From Bacillota bacterium (lineage in GTDB: Bacteria > Bacillota > Clostridia > Lachnospirales > Lachnospiraceae): a stretch of DNA of 12,969 nt. Location: assembly GCA_023415595.1 (NCBI GenBank), contig JAEZJW010000011.1, positions 1 through 12,969 of the forward strand, written 5' to 3'. The notes under the pieces were generated by a model. That model worked only from the letters and a program-made list of their open reading frames with translations, did no database searches and was not told the origin of the DNA. The translations under genes and the position numbers were made by a program. Shown here piece by piece: positions 7,345 to 12,969 of the stretch; the stretch's first letter is position 1, and every line of letters starts with the position of its first letter.

Positions 7345-7471
7345 CAATATGTTCCCAGACACCCCACAGCCTAAGTGCAAGCACTCGGTGTCCGGGATAA
7401 TGAGCCTTTTAATTTGTTTTATGATCGGACACCTTAAGGCTCTGTGGTGTCGGGAACACGAGACGTTAGGT
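7339..7471 (+). repeat. attC site 3 (end of cassette 3)
   Basis: 133 bp from AGATAAC to GTTAGGT. GTCAGATAAC (7336-7345) is the exact reverse complement of 6421-6430. AGATAAC departs from the classic RYYYAAC at two positions, yet the matching departures in GTTATCT keep the pairing, which supports real co-inheritance. Confidence 0.9.
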
Positions 7472-7546
7472 GTCATATCAATATGAGCAGGGCTCTGTAG
7501 TTTTTTTGATTCGTTATTATTTATATATTTGGATGAGGCACATTAT

Positions 7547-8317
7547 ATGAAAAGGGATGAAATACTAGAAACCAATAAAGCCTATTGGGACACAAATGCT
7601 GATTTATGGTTTGGAACAACTGCACTTCCGTTTTATGGAGTGAAATTCGTGACAGAGGTTGACTTGCATTTATTCGGCGATGTTTCGGGAAAAAAATTGT
7701 TAGAGATTTGTTGTGGAAGTGGTCATTCTCTAAAATACCACGCAGATAGGAATGCTGCCGAATTGTGGGGAGTGGATATTTCCCGAAAGCAAATAGAAAA
7801 TGCAGAAGCGTATTTGAAAGCGAATGGATATACCGCAAAATTTATTTGCTCACCTATGGAATCCGAATTAGAAATCCCAACCAATTATTTTGATTTTGTT
7901 TATTCAATATACGGCATAGGATGGACAACAGATTTACTAGGCACATTCAATAAGATAGCATCATATCTAAAAAAAGACGCCATATTTATTTTCAGTTGGC
8001 ATCATACATTGAATTACTGTGTAGCCTGGTCATGCAGTGAACGTAAAGATGTATTGGTAAATGACTCGCTGGTTTTTAGCAAAAGTTATTTTGACGAATC
8101 ATATTTTAGTATGCCGGTTGATGGAAGTGAAATAATATTATGCAATCGAAAAATATCTACATATATTAACGCGTTAGCACAAGCAGGATTTGCTGTTGAA
8201 CAAATGGTTGAACAGAATGATAATGAGACAATGGAAACAGTAAAAGACGTTAGTGAAAAGACTAGAAAAGCCAAGATGATACCAATTTCATTTTGTATTA
8301 AGGCAAGAAAACTATAA
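7547..8317 (+). CDS. Class I SAM-dependent methyltransferase, cassette 4
   Basis: A 256-residue protein with a Rossmann-type methyltransferase core. Motif I is LLEICCGSGHSLKY (51-64, glycines of the SAM loop), the acidic residue after strand 2 is D77 in GVDIS, and FDFVYSIYGIGW (115-126) fits the post-motif region. Length fits a stand-alone small-molecule or macromolecule methyltransferase; substrate unknown. Close relatives are frequent as single-gene mobile cargo, which agrees with the cassette setting. The ATG at 7547 is chosen because GATGAGG (7532-7538) precedes it at eight bases; a TTG at 7529 would add six residues but lacks a site. The stop lies about 50 bases before attC4. Confidence 0.88.
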   Translation: MKRDEILETNKAYWDTNADLWFGTTALPFYGVKFVTEVDLHLFGDVSGKKLLEICCGSGHSLKYHADRNAAELWGVDISRKQIENAEAYLKANGYTAKFICSPMESELEIPTNYFDFVYSIYGIGWTTDLLGTFNKIASYLKKDAIFIFSWHHTLNYCVAWSCSERKDVLVNDSLVFSKSYFDESYFSMPVDGSEIILCNRKISTYINALAQAGFAVEQMVEQNDNETMETVKDVSEKTRKAKMIPISFCIKARKL

Positions 8318-8368
8318 AAGTGTATATAAAATTTGCAGAAGTAAGGTGGCTTATTATAATGATACGAC

Positions 8369-8502
8369 ACCTAACAATATGTTCCCAGACACCCCACAGC
8401 CTAAGTGCAAGCACCCGGTGTCCGGGTTGCATAGTTTCAGAACTGCCAGTTATAATCGGACACCTTAAGGCTCTGGGGTGTCGGGAACACGAGACGTTAG
8501 GT
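8369..8502 (+). repeat. attC site 4 (end of cassette 4)
   Basis: 134 bp from ACCTAAC to GTTAGGT. GACACCTAAC (8366-8375) is the exact reverse complement of 7465-7474. Both cores fit RYYYAAC and GTTRRRY. The variable loop part resembles that of attC5 far more than those of the other sites. Confidence 0.92.
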
Positions 8503-8599
8503 GTCATATTTGATATGAATAGGGATGATGGAGTATTTTCCTATTTCGTTATAGATAAAGTTTCGATAAACTCAATAAATACTTAGGAGGAATGAATGA

Positions 8600-9457
8600 A
8601 TGGAGATAAATTTCAGTAGAGTCAAGAGAGCTATGAAGCTACGGTTGTTAACAGGCATTATTATTCTTGGTATTTCCATCGATATGATGGCATGTGATAA
8701 AAAAGCTGCTGACGGGAATACAGAGGTTGCAAACCAAGCGGAGATGGTTCAGGCAGAGGATGAGCAAAGGAGTATACCTGCGGAAACATCATTAATACCA
8801 ATGGATGTATCTACCACCGAGCAGGGGTTAGAAGTAGTTCCTGGTATGGTAGGGGAAGAGGATGAGGAGCAGATCTGGTCATTGATTACAGATTTTACAG
8901 AGGATGCAAAAAATAAGGATTTTAATACGATTCTTCCATATTTTTCGATTGATAACTATGTCGGAGGTTATAATATGGAACTAGCTAAAGATAATTTTGG
9001 GGACCAAGCTATCCAACCTACAATAGAGGACAGAGTAAAAGATGTAGCGATCAGATATACCATTTTTGTTTTTGGCTTTGCGGCTGGGAAGCTGTCAGAG
9101 GAAGAAAAAACAGATCCTCTGAATGCTGAGGATCTGAAAGGGATTATCGATGAAATAGACCTAACGAATCTGACAGTGAAGCGGATTGACACGCCTATGG
9201 TTAAGGTACTCACTTCGGATTCGTACCGGAAGATAATAAAAAAGCGGTGCAATGAGCATGGAGCAAATAACATTACTTACAGGACTGTACTTTACGAGAT
9301 AGATGGTGATACATATTATTGTGGATTTACCCTGCACTGCTATGATGGTTTGTGGGAGGTTGCTGAGTTATCCTGTGACCTTGTACCGGTGGACATCACA
9401 ACAGTTACATTTCCTTGTAAGGAGAAGGAGTATCTGGAGCTGATTGGAGAGGAATAA
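8600..9457 (+). CDS. Putative lipoprotein of unknown function, cassette 5
   Basis: A 285-residue protein with a basic start (KRAMKLR), a hydrophobic stretch (residues about 15-28) and a cysteine at 32 in MMAC, which would serve as an imperfect lipobox. An acidic, low-complexity linker follows (about 35-90) and then a globular domain (about 90-285) ending in a beta-rich region (TYRTVLYEIDGDTYYCGFTLHCYDGLWEVAEL). It is probably anchored on the outside of the membrane; the globular domain is not recognised. Three overlapping ATGs occur at 8592, 8596 and 8600; only the last is in the open frame and it lies nine bases after AGGAGG (8585-8590). The gene is less AT-rich than its cassette neighbours, closer to the chromosomal genes, hinting at a host-derived origin. 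Confidence 0.82.
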   Translation: MEINFSRVKRAMKLRLLTGIIILGISIDMMACDKKAADGNTEVANQAEMVQAEDEQRSIPAETSLIPMDVSTTEQGLEVVPGMVGEEDEEQIWSLITDFTEDAKNKDFNTILPYFSIDNYVGGYNMELAKDNFGDQAIQPTIEDRVKDVAIRYTIFVFGFAAGKLSEEEKTDPLNAEDLKGIIDEIDLTNLTVKRIDTPMVKVLTSDSYRKIIKKRCNEHGANNITYRTVLYEIDGDTYYCGFTLHCYDGLWEVAELSCDLVPVDITTVTFPCKEKEYLELIGEE

Positions 9458-9550
9458 TCCATACAAAACAGTATTATTCCGTCATTATCTCATAATGCTT
9501 CGAAAGTATACAATTCCATATGAAATTAAAGGAAGTATTATTGATACGAC

Positions 9551-9684
9551 ACCTAACAATATGTTCCCAGACACCCCATAGCCTAAGTGCAAGCACCCGG
9601 TGTCCGGTCTACATAGTCTCAGAGCTGCCAGATATGAGCGGACACCTTAAGGCTCTGGGGTGTCGGGAACACGAGACGTTATCA
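9551..9684 (+). repeat. attC site 5 (end of cassette 5)
   Basis: 134 bp from ACCTAAC to GTTATCA. GACACCTAAC (9548-9557) is the exact reverse complement of 8496-8505. Arms are as in the other sites; the loop part matches attC4 closely (CATAGTYTCAGARCTGCCAG pattern). Confidence 0.92.
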
Positions 9685-9717
9685 GGCATCATCATCTCGG
9701 TTTCGAGGAGGTTTATT

Positions 9718-10797
9718 TTGAAGAAAAAAAGATCAGGATTACAGACGATTATATTTTATTTATTTGTATTAGTAGCGCTCATTCTGGTAATAAGCCCAGT
9801 ACTACTTAAGTTTGATCCTCTAAGACACTTGTTAAATTGGTTTCTATTTGATTTGAATACATATAAGGGTGATTACGTTGGTTTATTAGGAGGTATGGCA
9901 GGAGCTGGATTGGCTGTCAGTAGTGCAATATATGTTCAAACAAGAATTGACCTAGTGAAAGAAAAAGATGAAAAAGTTGCTTCAAATAAAAGGAAAAGAA
10001 TCCGGGCAAATATCATTTCTACATATATTGAAAGAGAATTGAAGATGCTATGGGGATTATGGATATGGGCAAGATATGAGTCGCCCTATCATCGCTACTT
10101 TTCTGAGAAGAGTGTGCCGTTTGAGCCATATACAATCAACCAAGACCATATATTAGAGAGTTTTCTTGATATAGATACGGATTTATCAGAGTCATCTTCA
10201 ACAACATTCTATAATGTGTTTTACTTTGCTGAAATGGTTAATGGCTATGTCGAGTATTATAAATCGATATATTATGATCAAATGTATCTAGATTCAAGCA
10301 CAACATATGGTCAAAATGGAATACAACTACAAACAGAGTATAAACCTAGCAGAAGCTTACATGAAATTACACAGATTTTATGTAGCCTAATTCATGAAAA
10401 GAAGGTTGAATTATTTTTTCAAGACAAGAATGAATTTGAATCATGGAATAATTACTATAATAAAAAATCAAAATTACAGAAGCAAATAGAAGAAGCAAAA
10501 GAGAATGTTTTAAATAATATGAGCCAAAATCCAAAGTTCGTAACAGAAGGAGAGGATAGATTTCATTTGGTTACCAGTAGAATTTTGGACGACTGGTTGA
10601 TGTCTGGAGAAAAAACAGAAATTGATGGTGACTATTTGAGCAAAGTAAATGACATATTGGAATTAAAAGAAAAAATATATGAGATTGAGCAGATATATAG
10701 TGATGAAAAGAAAGCTATGATTGCAACTATAGATTTACCAAGACATTCTACTAGTATTGATGCACTAATTGAAGAATTGAAAGCAATGGGTCGATGA
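9718..10797 (+). CDS. Two-helix membrane protein with coiled-coil cytosolic region, cassette 6
   Basis: A 359-residue protein I do not recognise. A basic start (KKKRSG) is followed by a membrane segment (about 10-29) and a second (about 53-73, VGLLGGMAGAGLAVSSAIYV). Immediately after comes a highly charged stretch (TRIDLVKEKDEKVASNKRKR), so the long C-terminal part is probably cytoplasmic. Residues about 245-275 (SKLQKQIEEAKENV) and 310-340 look coiled-coil. The TTG at 9718 is used as start because GAGGAGG (9705-9711) lies six bases upstream; the frame stays open further upstream only because attC5 happens to have no stop in it, and those codons would encode the recombination site. Similar layouts occur in membrane-bound phage-defence proteins, but this is analogy only. 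Confidence 0.78.
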   Translation: MKKKRSGLQTIIFYLFVLVALILVISPVLLKFDPLRHLLNWFLFDLNTYKGDYVGLLGGMAGAGLAVSSAIYVQTRIDLVKEKDEKVASNKRKRIRANIISTYIERELKMLWGLWIWARYESPYHRYFSEKSVPFEPYTINQDHILESFLDIDTDLSESSSTTFYNVFYFAEMVNGYVEYYKSIYYDQMYLDSSTTYGQNGIQLQTEYKPSRSLHEITQILCSLIHEKKVELFFQDKNEFESWNNYYNKKSKLQKQIEEAKENVLNNMSQNPKFVTEGEDRFHLVTSRILDDWLMSGEKTEIDGDYLSKVNDILELKEKIYEIEQIYSDEKKAMIATIDLPRHSTSIDALIEELKAMGR

Positions 10798-10804
10798 TAT
10801 CGTC

Positions 10805-10932
10805 TGATAACAATATGTTCCCGGACACCCCCTCACCAACCGAGTCGACGACAGCATTAGACGACCCAAAAGGTCCCCGGCATGAGCAGTCGTCTGTAGG
10901 CTCTGGGGTATCGGGAACACGAGACGTTATGC
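10805..10932 (+). repeat. attC site 6 (divergent; end of cassette 6)
   Basis: 128 bp from TGATAAC to GTTATGC. The outer arms (GTTCCC/GGGAAC, GGACACCCC/GGGGTATC) are kept, but the middle is unrelated to the other seven and folds by its own stem AGACGAC (10859-10865) / GTCGTCT (10889-10895). GTCTGATAAC (10802-10811) pairs with the cassette start GTTATCAGGC (9678) with one wobble. Confidence 0.85.
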
Positions 10933-11010
10933 GATAGTTGTGGAATAGGTTTATTATTCAGTAGTAAATTTTATAGTTTCATTGGCTGTTGAAGTCATTG
11001 ATTCGTTTAT

Positions 11011-11140
11011 CTCCGTCCATCCGTGGACTGGGTGAAGCTCTGGAGAATCTCTGTAGCTGGCTGAAGAGGTATATTTGATTAAGATACAGTATTTATGTAA
11101 GGCGGCTGCCATCCGTGGCAGCCTCTGGCGCTGAGGGTCA
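11011..11140 (+). repeat. Cassette 7 structured unit A
   Basis: Hairpin GTCC-ATCCGT-GGAC (11015-11028), a middle section with CTC TGGA GAG, then GGCTGCC-ATCCGT-GGCAGCC (11104-11123) and CTC TGGCGCT GAG (11123-11135). Both main loops are ATCCGT in this unit. Confidence 0.65.
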
Positions 11141-11222
11141 CACCGAATATACGTGTTCCTATGTATGAAGTTTGTTTCCGAGCCGTTACATAGCAGCGAG
11201 TTTTACGTTGTAAGTTATTTTT

Positions 11223-11350
11223 CTCCGTCCATCCATGGACTGGGCGATACTTCGAAGTGTCTATTTAGCTGGCAAAGCTGAAGGTAATGTAGGATTGACG
11301 TAATATGAAAGGCGGCTGCCGTCCATGGCAGCCTCTGGCGCTGAGGGTCA
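11223..11350 (+). repeat. Cassette 7 structured unit B
   Basis: Same order as unit A: GTCC-ATCCAT-GGAC (11227-11240), a middle section with the palindrome ACTTCGAAGT, then GGCTGCC-GTCCAT-GGCAGCC (11314-11333) and CTC TGGCGCT GAG (11333-11345). Sequence between the hairpins differs from unit A, so the copies are not recent. It ends eight bases before attC7. Confidence 0.65.
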
Positions 11351-11358
11351 CAACCACC

Positions 11359-11494
11359 GCATAACAAGATGTTCCCGGACCCCCATAGCCTAAGTGCAGG
11401 CACCCGGTGTCCTCCTGGTTGGGATTTTAAGAGCTGCTAGTTAACTAGCGGACACCTTAAGGCTCTGGGGTGTCGGGAACACGAGACGTTAGGC
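11359..11494 (+). repeat. attC site 7 (end of cassette 7)
   Basis: 136 bp from GCATAAC to GTTAGGC. CGCATAAC (11358-11365) is the reverse complement of the cassette start at 10926-10933. Despite the absence of a gene, the cassette therefore has both ends intact. The left arm has a slightly shortened GGACCCCC. Confidence 0.88.
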
Positions 11495-11529
11495 GAAAGT
11501 TACTTTTCCACATATGAGGAGATGATTTC

Positions 11530-12255
11530 ATGAAGGAATCCAAAATATCATGGGCAGAATTTAGAGAGAATGGAAAGAAGATTCAAATTTATCATGCTGC
11601 CATAGACGAAGATTTATACAACCAAAAATATCGCGGGAAATTATTTTGCATTAATGGATGTATAGCTAAAATGAAGTTTACTCATAGAAAAGATGGGCTA
11701 AAGTTTTTTAGTACATGGAATAAAGATGGTGCTTTACATAATGAGGATTGTCCTTATCATGTAAATTACCAAAATGAAATTGGTAGAAAGATTCTGGAAG
11801 CATTATATTTAAAGCAACCCCTAAATAATAATCATATAAAGATGACAATTCGAAATAAATTTCTAGCACTAAAGGAAAAACTACCTGTTGAAGACGATGA
11901 AAAAACGACAACAAATAGAGTAAGAAGGACGGGCAAAGATACAATACCAGTTTATTCTGATGATGGTAGTACTACAGATGAATATATTGGGAGAATTAGG
12001 GTTGGTAGTCTGGACGCAAGGTTAATAACAAAAGATTATATAAATCTACGTAAATGTGTTTTTGGTGTTATAAAGAGTGTTTACATGGATAGTACTGATT
12101 CGGGTAATAGGTACTTATATCTAAATATGGAGAGCAAAATAAACTTCAGTATATATTTTACAGTAGCATTTTATTCAGCTGAACATAATAGTTTAGAAGA
12201 TTTTCTGAAATTTTACGATTCTATAAAAAAATTAGCGAATCAGGTCAAAGGTTAA
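11530..12255 (+). CDS. Putative zinc-binding protein of unknown function, cassette 8 (frame ends early)
   Basis: A 241-residue frame starting at the ATG 11530 after GAGGAG (11516-11521). Near the N-terminus C40-x3-C44 and H70-x3-C74-x2-H77 form a plausible zinc site (FCINGCIA ... LHNEDCPYH), a layout recalling the entry domain of CoiA-like or nucleic-acid-associated proteins, though I cannot assign a family. A charged linker (about 120-150) leads to a beta-rich C-terminal domain (about 155-235). That domain stops abruptly in VKG. Directly at the A7 run 12225-12231 a shift of -1 opens a further 58 codons of good protein-like sequence up to a stop at 12405-12407, so the full product was, or still is, about 292 residues. 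Confidence 0.75.
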   Translation: MKESKISWAEFRENGKKIQIYHAAIDEDLYNQKYRGKLFCINGCIAKMKFTHRKDGLKFFSTWNKDGALHNEDCPYHVNYQNEIGRKILEALYLKQPLNNNHIKMTIRNKFLALKEKLPVEDDEKTTTNRVRRTGKDTIPVYSDDGSTTDEYIGRIRVGSLDARLITKDYINLRKCVFGVIKSVYMDSTDSGNRYLYLNMESKINFSIYFTVAFYSAEHNSLEDFLKFYDSIKKLANQVKG

Positions 12256-12407
12256 TTTTTGTTGGAGTAGGTTTTATAGAACAGAAAAGGACAATTGATG
12301 GTTTAAGGTTACATATTCTTAATAAATCGCACTTTCAGATTAATGAAACATCTTATGATACTATTCTTCTAACCGGAAGAGTTAAGAAGTATTCATATAT
12401 ATATTAA
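12225..12407 (+). other. A7 slip site and frame -1 extension of the cassette 8 gene
   Basis: The run A AAA AAA (12225-12231) is phased exactly as a -1 slippery heptamer relative to the gene (ATA AAA AAA TTA). After a -1 shift the frame continues KISESGQRLIFVGVGFIEQK and onward, ending KKYSYIY and TAA at 12405-12407. The extension contains about 55 residues with a normal hydrophobic/charged pattern and no stop, and ends 18 bases before attC8. Explanations are a one-base loss in the run, a sequencing error, or programmed ribosomal or transcriptional slippage. Confidence 0.6.
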
Positions 12408-12425
12408 TTATTGATGGTAACCTTC

Positions 12426-12558
12426 GCCTAACAATATGTTCCCAGACACCCCACAGCCTAAGTGCAAGTACCCGGTGTCCGAGATTTAAGTTGACTAACA
12501 AGCAATTATGATCGGACACCTTAAGGCTCTGGGGTGTCGGGAACACGAGACGTTATAT
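12426..12558 (+). repeat. attC site 8 (end of cassette 8)
   Basis: 133 bp from GCCTAAC to GTTATAT. TTCGCCTAAC (12423-12432) is the exact reverse complement of 11488-11497. Arms are as in sites 1-5; the side-arm has GTGCAAGTAC instead of GTGCAAGCAC. Confidence 0.92.
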
Positions 12559-12620
12559 GAAAGTGCATGCTAGGCATCAATTTAATGCCATCCTCAATTC
12601 ATAAAATGGAGGTATCTAAA

Positions 12621-12969
12621 ATGAAAGATGACAGTTCAACAATATCTTGGAGTAACCTTGGACGAGAATGGTTCGAATTAGCACAAACAGGTGAAAGTAG
12701 AATTTACTTTATTATGCCATACATGATGGAGCTATTAGGAGATGTTCAAGGTAAAAGTATCTTAGACCTCGGCTGCGGAGAAGGTGGATATTCACGTGAA
12801 TTAGCTAAACGTAATGCAAATGTGACGGCTATCGACTGCTCAAAATGCTGTATTGACTATTCAATAGAACAAGCAAAAATCAATGGTTTTACAATACAAC
12901 ATTTTGTTCGTAATAGTAATGATTTATATGGTATAAATAATTGTACATTTGATATTGTCCTTTGTTCTA
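12621..12969 (+). CDS. Class I SAM-dependent methyltransferase, N-terminal part, cassette 9 (cut by window edge)
   Basis: The first 116 codons are present. Motif I is SILDLGCGEGGYSREL (46-61), a textbook SAM-binding loop, and AIDCSKCCIDYS follows with the acidic residue after strand 2; FDIVLCS at the edge fits the strand 4 region. It is of a different subfamily from the cassette 4 methyltransferase, as judged by the N-terminal sequence (SWSNLGREWFELAQTGES). Substrate unknown. GGAGG (12608-12612) stands eight bases before the ATG. A small hairpin GGCAT/ATGCC (12573-12577, 12585-12589) lies in its leader. The attC that should close this cassette is outside the window. Confidence 0.85.
   Translation, partial: MKDDSSTISWSNLGREWFELAQTGESRIYFIMPYMMELLGDVQGKSILDLGCGEGGYSRELAKRNANVTAIDCSKCCIDYSIEQAKINGFTIQHFVRNSNDLYGINNCTFDIVLCS

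Larger units (their letters stand above)
10927..11358 (+). ncRNA. Gene-less cassette 7 holding a tandemly duplicated structured element
   Basis: No credible reading frame lies between attC6 and attC7. Instead two related units, 11011-11140 and 11223-11350, lie about 210 bases apart. Each opens CTCCGTCCATCCRTGGACTGGG, has a diverged middle with AGCTGGC, and closes with GGCGGCTGCC, a six-base loop, GGCAGCC and CTCTGGCGCTGAGGGTCACA. The stems pair in both units while the intervening sequence differs, which suggests an RNA (or single-stranded DNA) structure under selection. No clear promoter or terminator is seen, so independent transcription is unproven; read-through from upstream would also express it. 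Confidence 0.5.
4725..12969 (+). mobile_element. Array of nine integron-type gene cassettes, no integrase in window
   Basis: Eight attC sites divide this stretch into cassettes at 4725-5382, 5383-6421, 6422-7465, 7466-8496, 8497-9678, 9679-10926, 10927-11488, 11489-12552 and 12553 to the edge. Every complete cassette ends, just before its palindrome, in the reverse complement of its own first bases: for example GTTAGCTGAC (5382) with GTCAGCTAAC (6291), GTTATCTGAC (6421) with GTCAGATAAC (7336), GTTAGGCGAA (11488) with TTCGCCTAAC (12423). This own-end pairing is what integron integrase leaves behind and would not arise from ordinary dispersed repeats. All genes point the same way. The near-identity of the attC sites resembles sedentary chromosomal integrons. 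No intI gene, transposase or stop of the array is seen. Confidence 0.9.

Noticed and set aside
7485..7507. Terminator at the start of cassette 4 (GAGC-AGG-GCTC followed later by T7)
   Set aside because: The stem is only four base pairs with a three-base loop, and five bases separate it from the T-run, so it is too weak to call.
9520..9717. N-terminal extension of the cassette 6 protein read through attC5
   Set aside because: The added residues are encoded by the attC site itself, and a strong ribosome binding site at 9705-9711 precedes the TTG at 9718. A similar open frame crosses attC4 (8320-8586) for the same reason.
11215..11403. Minus-strand 62-codon frame in cassette 7
   Set aside because: It overlaps structured unit B and attC7, has no ribosome binding site and its sequence reflects the hairpins.
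4724..12558. Regularly spaced repeats taken as a CRISPR array
   Set aside because: Repeats are about 130 bp, palindromic and spaced 0.4-1.1 kb apart by genes; spacers are coding. Core pairing identifies attC sites.
4724..12558. Repeats as insertion sequences or MITEs
   Set aside because: There are no target-site duplications or terminal inverted repeats, and no transposase. The GTTNNNN and NNNNAAC cores pair within each cassette instead.

Overview
The window joins a conventional bacterial chromosomal segment (1 to about 4570) to an array of integron-type gene cassettes (4725 to the right edge). The left genes have strong AGGAGG-type ribosome binding sites, sigma-A-like promoters and proteins most familiar from anaerobic Firmicutes: an Fe-S assembly scaffold-like protein, a GlmU-like beta-helix protein, a short CPA2 antiporter, a membrane-anchored CE4 deacetylase and a low-molecular-weight tyrosine phosphatase. 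I infer a clostridial host, probably Lachnospiraceae-like; no rRNA or other marker settles this.

Left part: the Fe-S scaffold fragment (1-532), beta-helix protein (688-1353) and antiporter (1484-2662) are on the minus strand, the deacetylase (2991-3881) on plus, and the phosphatase (3923-4402) on minus. A good promoter for the phosphatase (4462-4490) and a near-consensus plus-strand promoter (4574-4602) point away from each other. The second points into the array.

Right part: eight sites of 128-136 bp share a common palindromic plan and separate nine units. Each unit starts with TT of a GTTNNNN core and ends with an NNNNAAC core plus the long palindrome. In every complete unit the last bases before the palindrome are the reverse complement of the unit's own first bases (8-10 bp, one mismatch in one unit). 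That is the signature of circular integron cassettes carrying attC sites. All genes are on plus, normally one per cassette: (1) a small alpha/beta-barrel-like protein, (2) a GIY-YIG nuclease-fold protein with a DUF4357-like tail, (3) a four-helix membrane protein, (4) a SAM methyltransferase, (5) a lipoprotein, (6) a two-helix membrane protein with coiled coil, (7) no gene but a tandemly duplicated structured element, (8) a putative zinc-binding protein with a frameshift or programmed slip at A7, (9) a second methyltransferase, cut by the window edge.

The 5' boundary of cassette 1 at 4724/4725 can be placed exactly although no attC precedes it, so 4660-4733 is the attI-like insertion point, downstream of a Pc-like promoter. 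No integrase gene lies where one is expected. The array is therefore a CALIN-like cluster or is served by an integrase elsewhere. Cassette genes are visibly more AT-rich than the left flank, while the attC sites are GC-rich. The most unusual items are the array itself in a Firmicutes-like setting, the gene-less cassette 7 with its hairpin family shared with cassette 1, an asymmetric conserved insertion in the attC sites, and the A7 slip in cassette 8.
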